A DNA stretch of 64,000 bases from Prorocentrum cordatum (GCA_963575745.1 CAUYUJ010014174.1:351001-415000), one strand, 5' to 3'; counted from the first letter of the stretch, positions 1 through 10,456 are shown. Notes: generated by a model from the letters alone, not told the origin. Numbers and translations: made by a program.

Positions 1-129
1 GCACTTGCTGCGCCTGTTGATGTGACTGCTAGAAATACCACTACCCCTCGTCGCAACTATGACAGCTATCATGAAAACTACCGCTAGCGCAGTACCTGGT
101 CTGTCTCATCGGATTTCGAGAGGGGCTGC

Positions 130-530
130 GATTAGGATGTCCGGGGGATTCTTGAATGATCTTCCCGGACACCTAAGGATCCCCCAAAGGGCCCCCAAGG
201 ATTCCGCAATAATTCTCGCGGATCCAAGAAGATAGCCTGAGGAGGTTGGTCTCTGATCGATTTCTTACAAGGGGGCCGAGTGATTCGATGCATATTCAGG
301 AATCCTCACGGATTCTTGGAAGAATCCCTGAGGATTCCGAAGGATCCTGTAAGGATTCGTCTGGATACCTTGGGATTCCGAGCGATCCCTAAATATGCAA
401 AGGCAATCCAAACGATTCCCAACATATCCCTGATATATTCTGAAGGAGTCTATGGTTCCCAAGGGCCCCGAAGGATTCCTAGGAACCCCAAGATTCCCGA
501 CGGGGCCCGAAGGATCGCAGGGCACAGCGT
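130..530. repeat. degenerate GGATTC/GGATCC-rich repeat
   Basis: Short words such as GGATTC, GGATCC and GAATCC recur every 10-25 bp across about 400 bp, in both orientations, without a fixed period. Both strands stay open over about 250 bp, which is a by-product of the repeat. I see no gene in the first kilobase. Confidence 0.6.
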
Positions 531-659
531 GTCAGCGTGGCCGCCGCCTTGACGCTCCTGACCGTAAGTCGTTGGGCGGCCTGCAGCCGCGGGGAATTCC
601 AGGGACTTTTGGAACTGGAGGGACCCACGGACCGTTGGGGTCCACATTTTTTTCCGGAC

Positions 660-830
660 GGTCCGAACCAACATTCCTCAGCGGAGGAAGAGGTATTGAT
701 ATTGTTGCCCTTCCCTCGTTGCCTCCTTTTTTGGGGGCCTCCTGGGAAGCCCTTGTCGCCACGGTTGGTTTCGCCCAGAAGCTGTAGTCAGAGCGCACCC
801 CCGGGGTGGTCTAGCTAGTAGCGGCATCTG
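660..830 (+). repeat. diverged copy of the 17.2-kb inverted-repeat element
   Basis: The stretch at about 690-810 (CCTCCTGGGAAGCCCTTG, then CAGAGCGCACCCC, then GGTCT) aligns with 17,208-17,287 (CCTCCTGGGGAATCCTCG, CAGAACGCACCCC, GGTCT). The left arm is weakly recognisable at 680-700 and the right arm is largely lost. I infer a diverged copy of the same mobile element. From 830 to 1,058 nothing is recognised. Confidence 0.45.
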
Positions 831-1404
831 TATATGTGAGTTTCCTTAGCACCGGATATGTTAACAGCAGTTTGGGTCCGTGCGCCGCGCAGTGCAGCAC
901 AGTCTTTTTGCACGTCTTGCGGGGCCCGCGTTTGCTGTTGATGGTGTGCAGAAGCGGGCACTTTGCACAGGCTTCTGGGCATGGCTTTGGTTGTCTGGTC
1001 TCCCACAGAGTTCCGAGTCTCATTGACACGCTCTACTGCACCAGCGGGGTCCAGTGAAATGGAGGATTCGTGGGACGAAGCGGAGGAGGCTCGGTAGGGG
1101 GTTCATTTGGATGAGGACGGAGAGGAAGAGGAATATCAGAACGACGAAGAGGGAGGAGGGAGGAGAAGAAGGAGGAGGAGGACGAGGAGAAGGAGGAGAA
1201 AGGGGAGGAGGGGGAAGAGAAGGAGGAGGATCAGGATGAGCAGCAGCATGGGTGCCTGGGGCAGGACCAGGAGGAGAAAGACCACGATAAAGAGGTTGTG
1301 GAGGAGGCGGGCCATGAAAAAATCTAGGAGAAGGAGGAAGAGGATATCGATACAAAGGAGAGAAACGATGGGGAGGAGGCGCAGCAAAAGGAGGAGTATT
1401 TGGG

Positions 1405-1507
<103 letters not shown>

Positions 1508-1659
1508 GAAGGAACGGGAGGCTCTGTGCGAGCCCCGGGGGCCCTTGCCGGCCACGAGGACCCCGTGGTGCACGAGCCGAAGGCGACGGGACAGCCTAAG
1601 CCGCAAGAGCACACGTCCTCAATGTACGATCGCGGCTTGGAGCACATCAAGAAGAAGGA

Positions 1660-1785
1660 TCTGGGCGGACTTAAAGGAGGGGGGGCGAGAAGCGACGTGC
1701 TCGAACGCAGTTGGAAAACGATCAGGGCAGACTCAAAAGAGGGGGGTCGAGGAGCGGCGTGCTCGAACGCAGCTGGCTCTCTTTG
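1660..1785 (+). repeat. 62-bp imperfect tandem duplication
   Basis: Two consecutive copies start at 1,664 (GGCGGACTTAAAGG) and 1,726 (GGCAGACTCAAAAG). Both contain GTGCTCGAACGCAG. The period of 62 bp is not a multiple of three, so the copies are read in different frames and the duplication breaks the upstream coding frame. Confidence 0.8.
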
Positions 1786-1883
1786 GCTCCCCAGAGACCT
1801 CTGCTGACCGCTGGCTGGGCAAGGGCTCGGTGCGCACCTGTGGCATGCCCTTGTGGATAGCAGTTGCCGTGCAGACGAGGGAA

Positions 1884-2000
1884 GAGAGGAGGAGGAGGAG
1901 GAGGAGGAGGAGGAGGAGGAGGAGGAGGAGGAGGAGGAGGAGGGGGAGGAGGGGGAGGAGAGGGAGGAGGGGGAGGAGGGGGGAGGGGGAGGAGGCGGAG
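1884..2000 (+). repeat. (GAG)n array
   Basis: Near-uniform GAG repeats grading into GGGGAG variants. It sits immediately left of the foldback element at 2,025-2,136, which has a second GAG array on its other side. Confidence 0.9.
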
Positions 2001-2024
2001 GATCAGGATAGGGCATTATGAGCC

Positions 2025-2136
2025 CCGACCCCTCGCCTCGGGCGATTCGGGGCCTTGGGGCCTCGGGCCCTCGGCACCTCGGGCGCCTCGGCGCCTCGGG
2101 CGCCTCGGCGCCTCGAGGCCCGAGGCGAGAGGTCGG
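2025..2136. mobile_element. foldback element with CCGACC termini
   Basis: Arms of about 19 bp: left CCGACCCCTCGCCTCGGGC, right end complementary to CCGACCTCTCGCCTCGGGC. The interior is a reiterated CCTCGGGCG/CCTCGGCG motif. Target duplications were not resolved. No protein is encoded. From 2,267 to 2,640 nothing is recognised. Confidence 0.65.
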
Positions 2137-2165
2137 CGCACTTCCTCGGATAAGGATACGGGTAA

Positions 2166-2266
2166 GGAGGAAGAAGAAGAGGAGGGGAGGCGGAGGAGGA
2201 GGAGAGGGGGGAAGGAGGAGGAGGAAAAGGAGGAGGAGGAGGAGAAGGAGGAGGAGGATAAGGATA
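2166..2266 (+). repeat. interrupted (GAG/AAG)n array
   Basis: Purine-only tract of GAG, AAG and GGG triplets ending in GATAAGGATAATGATATGATAAGG. It flanks the foldback element on the right, mirroring the array on the left. Confidence 0.85.
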
Positions 2267-2639
2267 ATGATATGATAAGGATAAGGACGTGGGGGGTCTT
2301 TGTCCCTAACTGCTTGAAAGCGAGCTGGACCCCAGGTGTTAATGTGGATGCAGGCCCGCACCGTTTGGCTTGGGAGCTGCCCGGGGCGAGCCTCTCAGGC
2401 AGCCCCGCTTGGCGGGAGACCCCGGGGATGAGGCAGCTGCCACCCTGTGGCCTCGTGCGTGCGGCCCCCCGCTGAGGACCTCGCAGCTCCTGACCCATCC
2501 TCTCCCCCACACTGCCCCCCACCATTCCCCAACTCCCCACGAGATTGAGACCGCAGGCTGCAATATGGATACGACCGGCCCCTGAGATGTTGGTGGCGCG
2601 CCGCACTGGCGGCGCCCACCCACTAGGGGCCCTCTGTCT

Positions 2640-3490
2640 CTACTTTTGAGAGGCTGCTACTGAATTATGCTGCTGGCTAACTGACTGCACGCTGCAACTC
2701 TGGGCTGTGATGCGACCTGTCTGGCCGCTAAACGGCAGCATGATTAGCCAGCGAACCCGCCCCCCACGAGCCTTTAACAGCCATGCAAAAGAGGCCGTTG
2801 GCGCAAGTTCGTGGGGGGGCTGGCTAGCTGGGGTCTCAGACACGGCACCTATTGCTGAGCTCCTCGCGGCAATCGGACCGGGTCGAACCCCGTTGCCGTT
2901 GCCACCTGAGCATTCCTCCCGCCACCCGAGCATCGCTGGTGATGAGCTCGGACACTTTGGGCGGGGTGACGCTTGGTACACGTACAGCTGCGACGGCGAC
3001 GGTTGGTTCGTCGGGGGCTGGATCTCCTGCCGTTGCTGCGCCACGTCGTAGGCCCACCCTTGTACGCTCGATGTCCAGCGAGTGTAGACACCATCCAGCT
3101 CGTCCGCCCGGCGCCTGGCCCAGTCTAACGCCCACGGGAAGGATCCTAACACATGGCGCCGGTGGTCGTCCAGCAGCGCCGTCAACATCTTGGCTTGGTC
3201 GATCGCCTTGCCGTTGCTGGCGAGCTGGGCGCGCAAAACCTGCATCGTTTGGGCCCTCTCCATGTCCTACTGGTGGTCGAAGTTCCTGGACTCCTTCATG
3301 TGCGCGAGCGACGTGTGGATCCTCCTTTTCTGACTTTCTGGCGTTAGAGCCCGTACATCACCTCGCTCACTTTCTGGTGGAAGCCGTTGTACACCTTGGC
3401 GGTCGACCGTACCGTGTGGTGCGCAATTTGTACGCCATGGTACTTGGTAGTCCGTGGTGGTTGCTTTTGCCTTTGATTTTCCTGGTGAGG
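2640..3490 (-). pseudogene. decayed minus-strand coding region, unknown family
   Basis: Function not recognised. A 207-residue frame runs 3,263 to 2,640 and begins MERAQTMQVLRAQLASNGK, followed by AKMLTALLDDHRRHVL, SFPWALDWARRRADELDGV and YTRWTSSVQGWAYDVAQQR. The first 70 residues are helix-prone and of ordinary composition; the rest is Pro/Ser-rich. Upstream on the same strand, about 3,430-3,340, another frame reads TVRSTAKVYNGFHQKVSEV before a stop, and the two segments look like one protein split by a frameshift. The layout would suit a retroelement ORF1 or a host gene fragment; I cannot choose. 3,490-3,714 shows nothing clear. Confidence 0.4.
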
Positions 3491-3714
3491 CAGTAAGGCG
3501 GACAGTAGTGGGATCAGAACCGTAAGACGGCGTAGTAGGCATGTGGGTATTGACCTGTGCAGCCATATGTACGTGTTTGCGTTTTACAGCCTGTGTTGTG
3601 TACCTGCGCGCAGTCGTGCGTAGCAGTTTGCGTATCTGTAGCAGCCTGGCATGCAATACCTGCTGGGTCGGTGGGGTGGCGTATCGGGTGATCGCCAGAA
3701 GAGAGGTTACTGAC

Positions 3715-3844
3715 GGGCCTGTTTTCCACCACCACCATAAGTTGGAAGGGGGCAGGAGGTGGAGGAGGAGGAGGAGGAGGAGGAGGAGGAAGATGACCCC
3801 TCCCCCTCCAACTTATGCTGGTGGTGGTGGTGTAGAACAGGCCC
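3715..3844. mobile_element. foldback element family CCACCACCATAAG, copy A, with GAG core
   Basis: Left arm 3,715-3,758 (GGGCCTGTTTTCCACCACC, CATAAGTTGGAAGGGG) and right arm 3,799-3,844 (complement of GGGCCTGTTCTACACCACC, CATAAGTTGGAGGGGG). The similarity continues outward to a TA on each side (TTACTGAC left, ATCAGATAC right), so a TA target duplication is possible. The centre is a (GAG)9-10 run. A second copy lies at 5,237-5,357. Confidence 0.8.
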
Positions 3845-4055
3845 ATCAGATACGACATTTGCTGGATGCCGCCTGTCTCGGCCTTCGCGAAGCTCCATCC
3901 ATACGTCGGGGTGCAAGCAAAACTATTTAAAAACGTAAAAAACCCTCGGCGGTCCGCCCCGATGTCTCTCGCATCGGCGCCGCTGGAGCCCCCGTGGCTG
4001 CGCCTCCGGAGGCCGCCCCGGGCACGTCCCGCGCGCAAGGGAGGGTCGCCATAGA

Positions 4056-4205
4056 CCGGAGGGTTCCAAAGGGGGCTTTGGGGCAGGGGGTTTTCCAGAG
4101 AGCCCTCCATGGGCCTCGGAACCTAGTCAAAACAGGGGGTGCGAAGCCCCTGGGGGACCCCTCTGGAAAACCCCCTCCCCAGAATTCCCCTCTGGAACCC
4201 TCCGG
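4056..4205. mobile_element. foldback element with CCGGAGGGTTCC termini
   Basis: Left arm CCGGAGGGTTCCAAAGGGGG then GGGGTTTTCCAGAG; right arm is the complement of CCGGAGGGTTCCAGAGGGG and GGGGTTTTCCAGAGGGG. Arms are about 45 bp each with a spacer of about 50 bp. No internal frame of note. Immediately right, TCCTGAGGGAA is directly repeated at about 4,230 and 4,248. Confidence 0.75.
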
Positions 4206-4469
4206 GCAGCAGGTCTGGGGGGGAAGTGGTCCTGAGGGAAACAGGTCCTGAGGGAAGCGGGTTCTACCGTCTTTGGTAGCTCGGAGCCCTCCGCGGGCCC
4301 CACGGACTGTCCGGGAAGGCTTCGGGGTGAGCTGTTCATGGTCCCTGGAGGAGCCGTTTCCGTTCAGGACCCGTTTCCTTCATGCCAACATGGAGGAGGG
4401 ATGCCCAGCGCCGGTCCAAGAATACCGCGAGGACCTCCAACGTATATGTTTATATCAGTGTTGCTACTT

Positions 4470-4627
4470 TCTTTACGACCCCCCTGCCGCCCGCTCCGAG
4501 AGGAAGAGAAGCTCAAGGATAAGACGGATCAACTTGTGAGGGAGGCCGACGAGCGCCTTCAGGCGTCGAAGGTCTTCGGGGGGGCCCTTCTCCCTCTTCT
4601 CCTTCTGCGCTCCCCCCTCCTCGCAGC
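4470..4627 (+). CDS. candidate coiled-coil exon followed by a short pyrimidine-rich intron
   Basis: The plus frame reads EKLKDKTDQLVREADERLQ then ASKV, a charged, heptad-compatible segment. It resembles 30,614-30,702 (KFRQTSKEQLEREEDERVK, ASKV). In both places AAG|GTC is followed by a pyrimidine tract ending in CAG, here at about 4,580 to 4,626, so a donor at 4,579/4,580 and an acceptor near 4,626 can be proposed. The upstream start is not identified. Parent protein unknown. Confidence 0.4.
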
Positions 4628-4914
4628 GGGCCTGTTGTGTTAGCGAGCCAAGGCATGTTGAGTCTTCAGTCTTCGGTCGGCCTTGCGGACCCCAGCGCGG
4701 CTCGGAGCAGCATCGTTGCTTGGCTCAGGGTCCCCAGAGTAATCCCCCCCCGCCTCATGCCTGCGCCCCCTCCCCGCCTGCTTCGCACTCCTCTGCTGCT
4801 CCTGCTTGTCGTCCTCCGCCCCTCCCCCCCCCGCTAGCATCGCCGCTGTACCCTTGCGGATAGGAGCCACATAGCATATAGTCCGTCTGTTTTTGGACCT
4901 GTTGAGCCAGGACA

Positions 4915-5660
4915 TCACGGTGTGAGATTGTACTGGCAGCGTCTGCGCGGTCCGCACTGGGATTTAATGTTTTGGCCTTGGCCAGCTCTTGTGAGCAGAC
5001 ACTTTCTGCAGCGTGAACGCGTGAGCGCCTCGACGACCGCGTCGGGGGAGTGGGCCTTCTGCACACTCCAGAACAGCAGCTGGGCCAGCTTCGGGCAGCT
5101 CCTCACGTTATGCCCAGACTTCCCACAGTGCTGGCACACTCTCAGGTGAGCCTTCGCCATCACTGCAAGCGGGGCCTCTTGGCAGAAGCCACCGGCTCGG
5201 GCTCGGGCTCTGGCTCCTCAAGGGGTCCCCGTTGGTGGGCTTGTTTTTCACCGCAACCACCATAAGTAGGAGGGGGAGCGGGTCCTCCTCCTCTTCTTCC
5301 TCCTCGTCCACCTCCTTCCCCCTCCAACTTATGATTGTGGTGGTGGAACATAGGCCCATGACCTGTGGCTCCTCGTCGCTGTCGAGCTCCGTGTCCTGGA
5401 CGAAGCTGTCCTCCTCGCTGTCCCCGTCCTCCCACAAGCCGTGCCTCCTCGGGCCGAGGCCGTTGTTGTCCTCCACATCGGAGGGCCAGTCCGTCTCTGG
5501 GTCCTCCCGGAGCGAGAGTTCCCAGCCGTGGTCCGTGTCGAACCAGCAGGTGAGGCAGGTAACCACGGTAGAGCTGCGCAGCAGCCCAGGGAAGGAGTGC
5601 TAACCACAGGGTGTCTTGCGGTAGTCGCACACTTGCATGCCGAAATGGCACGCTCGTGGC
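4915..5660 (-). pseudogene. minus-strand gene remnant: CxxC segment, acidic segment, CCHC zinc knuckle
   Basis: Read right to left. 5,566-5,358 encodes TCLTCWFDTDHGWELSLRE, then DPETDWPSDVEDNNGLGPR, then a strongly acidic segment (DSEEDSFVQDTELDSDEE). 5,357-5,237 is an inserted foldback element. Beyond it another frame gives EPEPEPEPVASAKRPRL, a possible nuclear localisation signal. A third frame (5,163-4,915) gives MAKAHLRVCQHCGKSGHNV and RSCPKLAQLL. CQHCGKSGHNVRSC fits a C-x2-C-x4-H-x4-C zinc knuckle, as found in retroelement gag proteins, transposases and RNA-binding proteins. A possible 5' piece, MQVCDYRKTPCG, lies at about 5,635-5,600. The frame changes could be splice junctions or decay. 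Identity unknown; a transposon-derived or nucleic-acid-binding protein is plausible. Confidence 0.5.
5237..5357. mobile_element. foldback element family CCACCACCATAAG, copy B, with CTC core
   Basis: Left arm from GGGCTTGTTTTTCACCGCA through CATAAGTAGGAGGGGG; right arm complementary to GGGCCTATGTTCCACCACC and CATAAGTTGGAGGGGG. The core is an interrupted CTC/TCC run, opposite in strand to the GAG core of copy A. It lies between coding-like segments of the minus-strand gene remnant. Confidence 0.8.
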
Positions 5661-5688
5661 CTCTGTTGTTTGGACCAAAACGGCCATG
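5631..5688 (-). other. two weak spliced-leader-like motifs in tandem
   Basis: On the minus strand 5,688-5,668 reads ATGGCCGTTTTGGTCCAAA preceded by AC, and 5,652-5,631 reads GTGCCATTTCGGCATGCAAG preceded by GC. Each resembles the dinoflagellate spliced leader core GCCATTTTGGCTCAAG with several differences. They lie 5' of the minus-strand gene remnant, where tandem relicts would be expected after repeated retroposition, but neither match is strong alone. Confidence 0.25.
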
Positions 5689-5899
5689 TGCAGAGGGGAG
5701 GGAGGGAGGGCGGCCTTCAACCACGAACGCTCTTGAAGGGAGACAATACAGACAAAAACAACAACAGTGCTTTTTAGTAGTTTGTTCCGCAACTATCCAC
5801 TCACGTCCAAGAGCATCTTCCAAGTGGCACCGCGGAAGACCCCAAATCAGTAAGGCGAGACTTGCACGCTGCCCGACTGTAGTGTGGTTTTGCATGCAA

Positions 5900-7050
5900 C
5901 GTCGCCCACGTCAGTAGAAGGCGAGGCAATGCGGCAACTCTGTAAACAAATAGGACAAACGCTACATGGAACCAGAACAGCCCAAACAGTGCTACGTATC
6001 CCTGACAGCACGGCGCAACTGTAGCGAAGATACCCGGAGCACATTCAACGACCACCAACACCAACAAGCACACGACAAGTTGCATTGGCAGACGTCATCC
6101 CTCACAGACGACCAGGTGCAAGTGCACCCGCTAGGATATATTTAGATAGATATATACATGTGTATATTGCACCACATCTAAGCCCTCACAATCATTGCAC
6201 AACATAGAGGGCACAGCGCAGGTGCACCACATTGAAGGTACCGCGTATATTGCACCACATGTATTGCGCCATACATATGTCCCAACACAGATCGCTAAAG
6301 CCACACTGCCTGGGGCCCATGCTGGCTAACCTTTCCTGTTATCATCAACTTTTCCGTCCCCCCCCCCCTCTCTCGCTGACATCTCTTCCTCGCCCTCCTC
6401 TTTCTCCTTAGTTGTGCGTTCAACGGGCTTTAGCTGTACAACTGCGGCGCCAAGGGGAAGCATAACGACGTAAGCATGTGACGGCACGACAAGTACAGGC
6501 ACGCAGCACGTGGCCGTGAGAAGACAGACAGTGAAAATGCGAACAGAAACGTAGCCCATTCTGATGTAGTGTAGGCGTACCGTACGGCCTGGACTAGTTG
6601 AGGAATGAGGAGGGCCATAATGCAAGTCAAGTAATGATCAAGATAGGATGGCGCCGACAGAGAGATGTGAAATACGTACGTTGCAGACAATGGTGAGCAG
6701 GCGGCAGTTGTGTAGTGCTTGGGCCATGGTGAAGCGGGTAGGCTGAAATTCAGGTTGAGGATGTCCGCTGACGGTCAGTGGCGTCAACTATGTGGAGATC
6801 CTCCTTCCTTTTCCCCACCACATCCTTGGAGCTACACCGGCCACCAGAGAAGCATGTGAAGTGAGGGCGGAGGTCTGAGTGGAATGAGGCTGGTTGGTAG
6901 CGAGTGTGGTCGGCTAGGGCTGTAGCTGGGAGAGCATAGTGCGAAATCATGCGCTGGAGGCGGTAAGGGATGTACCGTAGAAGAGGCTGGGTCCATGTAG
7001 CAAGCTCAACCCGAAGGGAGCACCACTGGTAGCCTTGCGTCAGGCAGTTA
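5900..7050. other. lower-GC stretch without a supported gene
   Basis: Base composition is closer to balanced than in the neighbours. Frames up to 99 residues exist on the minus strand (for example one starting MQLVVCLLVLVVV at 6,085), but none has a family signature. It contains the degenerate repeat listed next. Confidence 0.5.
6160..6280 (+). repeat. degenerate TTGCACCACAT repeat
   Basis: TTGCACCACAT or close variants occur at about 6,167, 6,220 (GTGCACCACAT) and 6,250, with ATTGCGCCATAC and ATTGCACAACAT between. About five irregularly spaced copies. Confidence 0.5.
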
Positions 7051-7405
7051 CGAATGGCACATCAAGGTGACTGGGTGCACTGGCTGAGGCACTGCCTGAG
7101 CGGAAGGGGGCGTGCCCCGCTTGCAGACGGAGTGCAAGTGCGTTGAGATGGCACTGCAGAGTGCGGCGACGCGTGGGCCGCAGTCGTGCCCCTCCTCCTC
7201 CTCGCCCTCCTCCTCCGCCTCGGAGGGGCGCCCCCGGGGGAACCGAAGGCGCGGCCGGGCGCCTCCCAGTCCGAGAAGCTCCTCGCGGCCAGGAACGCGC
7301 TCCGCCCGCAGACCGCCGACAAGCCGGCGGGCCATGGGCGACCCCTTTCCGAGTGCGGCTCGTAGGGGGCCGCATGCGGACCCTGCCCCTACCCCCCACG
7401 ATTTC

Positions 7406-7476
7406 TGAGGGGGAGGGTGGGGTTCACTTCGCTCGAGAGCTCCCGAACGAAGTGAACCCACCCCACCCCTCCCCCA
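7406..7476. mobile_element. short foldback hairpin (GTTCACTTCG arms)
   Basis: GGGGGAGGGTGGGGTTCACTTCG pairs with CGAAGTGAACCCACCCC and the following CACCCCTCCCCC, around a spacer of about 16 bases. A CGAT on each side may extend the repeat. Upstream, 7,112-7,390 has open frames on both strands rich in Arg/Pro/Ser that I do not trust. Confidence 0.6.
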
Positions 7477-7835
7477 TCGCGTGTGGCCCCCTAGCTCGGT
7501 CATCCCGCTCCCTCCGCCCCTCCAGATCGTGGGGAGGGGCGCGTCATTCCGGGGAGGAAGAGGTGCAGTCGGACCAAGGCGTAAGATCGAGGCCGGTTCG
7601 GGGAGGGTACCTTGGTGTTCTTCGGGTGTGTTGGATGCTCTCGTGCATCCTGGGGAGGATGCCCTTGGATGTTCTGTGTGGTTTGGCAACACGAGGGTCT
7701 CATGGTCTTGAGGGATACCTTGGTGTCCAAGATCCCCCTGTAGGGGGACATGCCCGACCTAAGGGTTGGGCCCCTGGGCCGCGCGCGAGATGGGGCGCTG
7801 TTCCGCGGATGTTCTGCGCTCGCGGTCTGGACTCC

Positions 7836-7945
7836 AGGGCTTTCTCCGAAGGGCTTAGGCGACCCGTCCTCCTCCTCCTCCTCCTCCTCCTCCTCCTCCT
7901 CCTCCTCCTCCTCGGGTCGCCTACGGCCACGGGGGAAGCCGTGCA
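7836..7945. mobile_element. foldback element family CGGGTCGCCTA with (CTC)16 core
   Basis: Left arm GGGCTTTCTCCGAAGGGC, TTAGGCGACCCG; right arm CGGGTCGCCTACGGCC, ACGGGGGAAGCC. The arms are imperfect complements and enclose an uninterrupted TCC/CTC run at 7,867-7,913. Half copies are at 41,398-41,449 (left arm plus CTC) and 47,279-47,410 (CTC plus right arm). Confidence 0.8.
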
Positions 7946-7964
7946 GGCGCGGATACGGATATGT

Positions 7965-8560
7965 GCGCCGCTCATGCATGGTGGAAGCGCTCCGCTGTCC
8001 ACCCGTGGAGCTGTTTCGCAGGCGGTGTATCGACCCCAATCCTTGAGTTCCTACCGGTAGCATTGGCGGCTCCGAGGAGGGGGAAAACTCAGGGATACAC
8101 CCCTGGGGGGCTATTCGGACGCACACCTGTCGCAGATGGGCGCCCCCCCCTTCGCACGTCCCCGAGTTCGGCCTGACGTGTTTGGTCCACTCGAAATCCC
8201 CACAAAGTCGGGGATCGGGGCCGCCATGCCCCACATTGTTGTTGGGCATTTCGCGCTTTAGGGTCAGAGGGACGATGCCAGCCGCTACTCGGCCGCTTTG
8301 GGCATACCGTTTCTCGGTCTTCCTCTCTCTTTTTGTTGCTTCTCTCTATCTCTCTTTTGCTCCGCCACGTCATCCTAGTTTGGACTGTTCTAGCATGGTG
8401 GAGTCGACTCTCCATCAGTTGGGAAGCTGCCAATTTTCATCATTGGGACTTCATGCGAAAATGCTTGCCGCTCATGAATGTTGGAAGTGATTCGCCGTCC
8501 ACCCGTGGAGTTGTTGGACACTTCACGCTCCAGGGTCGGAGGGACGGTGTATGCTCGCCC
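7965..8560 (+). repeat. shuffled duplicated blocks
   Basis: Block 1 occurs at 7,968-8,015 and 8,465-8,515 (GCCGCTCATG, then GTCCACCCGTGGAG in both). Block 2 occurs at 8,237-8,285 and 8,511-8,555 (GTTGTTGG, CTTTAGGGTCAGAGGGACG versus CTCCAGGGTCGGAGGGACG). The order differs between copies, which suggests a mobile or rearranged repeat rather than a simple tandem array. No gene is supported from 8,000 to 9,300. Confidence 0.65.
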
Positions 8561-9306
8561 TCGGGCAGCTCACCCAGGCCACCCCGCTGGCACGTGTTCC
8601 CAGTCATTCGGTGCGATCGAAACGTATACTGAAAGAAGGGGCACGAAGGCCGACAGCATTTCTTGCCATTCTGAACCGGGCTCGCTGTCGGTGACGCCGC
8701 GGACGTTGTCAATTCGAGACAAAAGGCCGCCTGCCCAACAGCAGCCGACGCTGGTTGTAGACAGCATTTGCTGTCGGGCAGCGTAGCTATTTTTGGGGAA
8801 ACCCATTTTCTGGCGTCCAAAGTCATGGCGGGAGAACGTGCCAGCGGGGCAGTTCTTCCGTTCTTCGAGGGAACGAGGCTATGGATTAAGGCGCGTGGAT
8901 TGGCGCGCTTTGGCTTAAGATCAGTTATTCGAGGTTTTCGGACGCTTTCGTTGGTTCTCGGCGGCTTTCCAGCCTCGGGACGCCTTCAATCGGTTGCGCC
9001 TCGCCGAGAGCCCTCTGGGGGTGCCCGGATCGTCCCGAACGGCCGCTGGAGGCCCGAATGATGGCCCGTTGAAGCCCCTCGGATCAGGGACAATAAGCGC
9101 GTGGACTGGCGACGGGCCCCGTCCCCATGCGGAAGCAACGCGTTCCGTCGCCAAGGGAGACGGCGTTGGCCTCATGTTCCCCGATGCGTGGATGTGGCGC
9201 CCACGCGCCAGATCTACGGATCCCTGCTCCGTAGCCGCTGGTGGTCTTTCGCCCTCCTCAGCAGATTCTATTCGCCGAACGGCACCCCCGACAGGTGGTA
9301 TGGGGC

Positions 9307-9565
9307 AGAGGAGGAGGAGGAGGAGGAGGAGGAGGAGGAGGAGGAGGAGGAGGAGGAGGAGGAACGAGGAGGAACGAGGAGGAGCGAGGAGGAGCGAGGA
9401 GGAGCGAGGAGGAACGAGGAGGAGCGAGCGAGGAGAGAGGAGGAGGAGGAGGAGGAGGAGGAGGAGGAGGAGGAGGAGGAACGAGGAGAAGGAGCGAGGA
9501 GAAGGAGGAAAAGGAGGAGGGAGGAGGAGGAGGAGGAGGAGGAGGAGGAGGAGGAGGAGGATACG
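9307..9565 (+). repeat. compound (GAG)n / GAGGAGCGAG array
   Basis: Three pure GAG runs (about 9,307-9,366, 9,437-9,480, 9,525-9,560) are separated by GAGGAACGAGGAGGAGCGAG-type variants. Long Glu, Arg or Gly frames across it are compositional. 9,570-10,260 has purine-rich sequence and then nothing recognisable. Confidence 0.9.
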
Positions 9566-10456
9566 AAGCAAGACAAACGCGACGGATCAAGCAAACCAAC
9601 GGTTTGTCCAACGTAAAAGAAGGAAGAGGAGGAGAAGTAAGGAAGAGGAGGAGGGTTGAGGGGCGGAGGGGGGGGCGGAGGAGGTGGAGGAGCGAGGCGG
9701 CTTTCGCCTGCCGCCCCCCCGCCCTGGTTTTGCCGACGCCTCTACCGCGGTCAGCGGGCCACGTCAGCGGAAGGCCCCTCCCGCACACTCGTTTTCTCTT
9801 TGAGTATGCCACATCAAACGGTTTGGGGGGTGCGTGATTTCAAGATCGGCATCTTTGTTCCTCGTTGGGCGCCGCTTCTTTTGCGCCCTCATGTCTTGGA
9901 TGGACCCGTGGCCCACCTGAACGTGTTTTTTTCCGTATCCAGCACGTTTCAATTTCGTTTGGGGTATCAAAATGCCGCCTGTCTGGCGTGCACATCCCAA
10001 GGTGGTTTTTGAGGACCTTCTGTCCGAGCCAAGGGCAGAAAAGTAGGAGTCGGGAAAGTAACGCCCCCTGCTTTTTTGAACTGCTAGGTTCCCCTCCGAT
10101 CTCCCTCTTCGTATCGCCTCAAGCGTTTTGCTGCGCGAGGGGGCTTTTTGGGAATAGGTCCCCCCGCCCGCACGGCACTCGCGCGCACTGGGTGCGGGCG
10201 GACACCAGTGTGCCCGCTACGCGCTCGCGCGGCTTAAGGGGCGCCTCTCAGGCGGCGAAAATTGAATGTTAACCATTTTTGGGTTTTGCTGGGTCGAAGT
10301 GGCAATGCGAGGGCCAAGAGCAGAGATGCTCCCAGGCCCCCATCGACGCATGGCAAGCGTCGGCAGGCGTATTTCGTGTGCCGGCCTTGTCCTGGTTCTT
10401 GGGTTCACTACAATCGTGCAGGAATTCCAGCATGAGAGTCATGCCGTACTTGCAGA

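Noticed and set aside
5801-6085. Minus-strand frame starting MQLVVCLLVLVVVECAPG as a secreted protein
   Set aside because: The signal-like start is isolated; the rest lacks motifs, and no SL or acceptor context was found.
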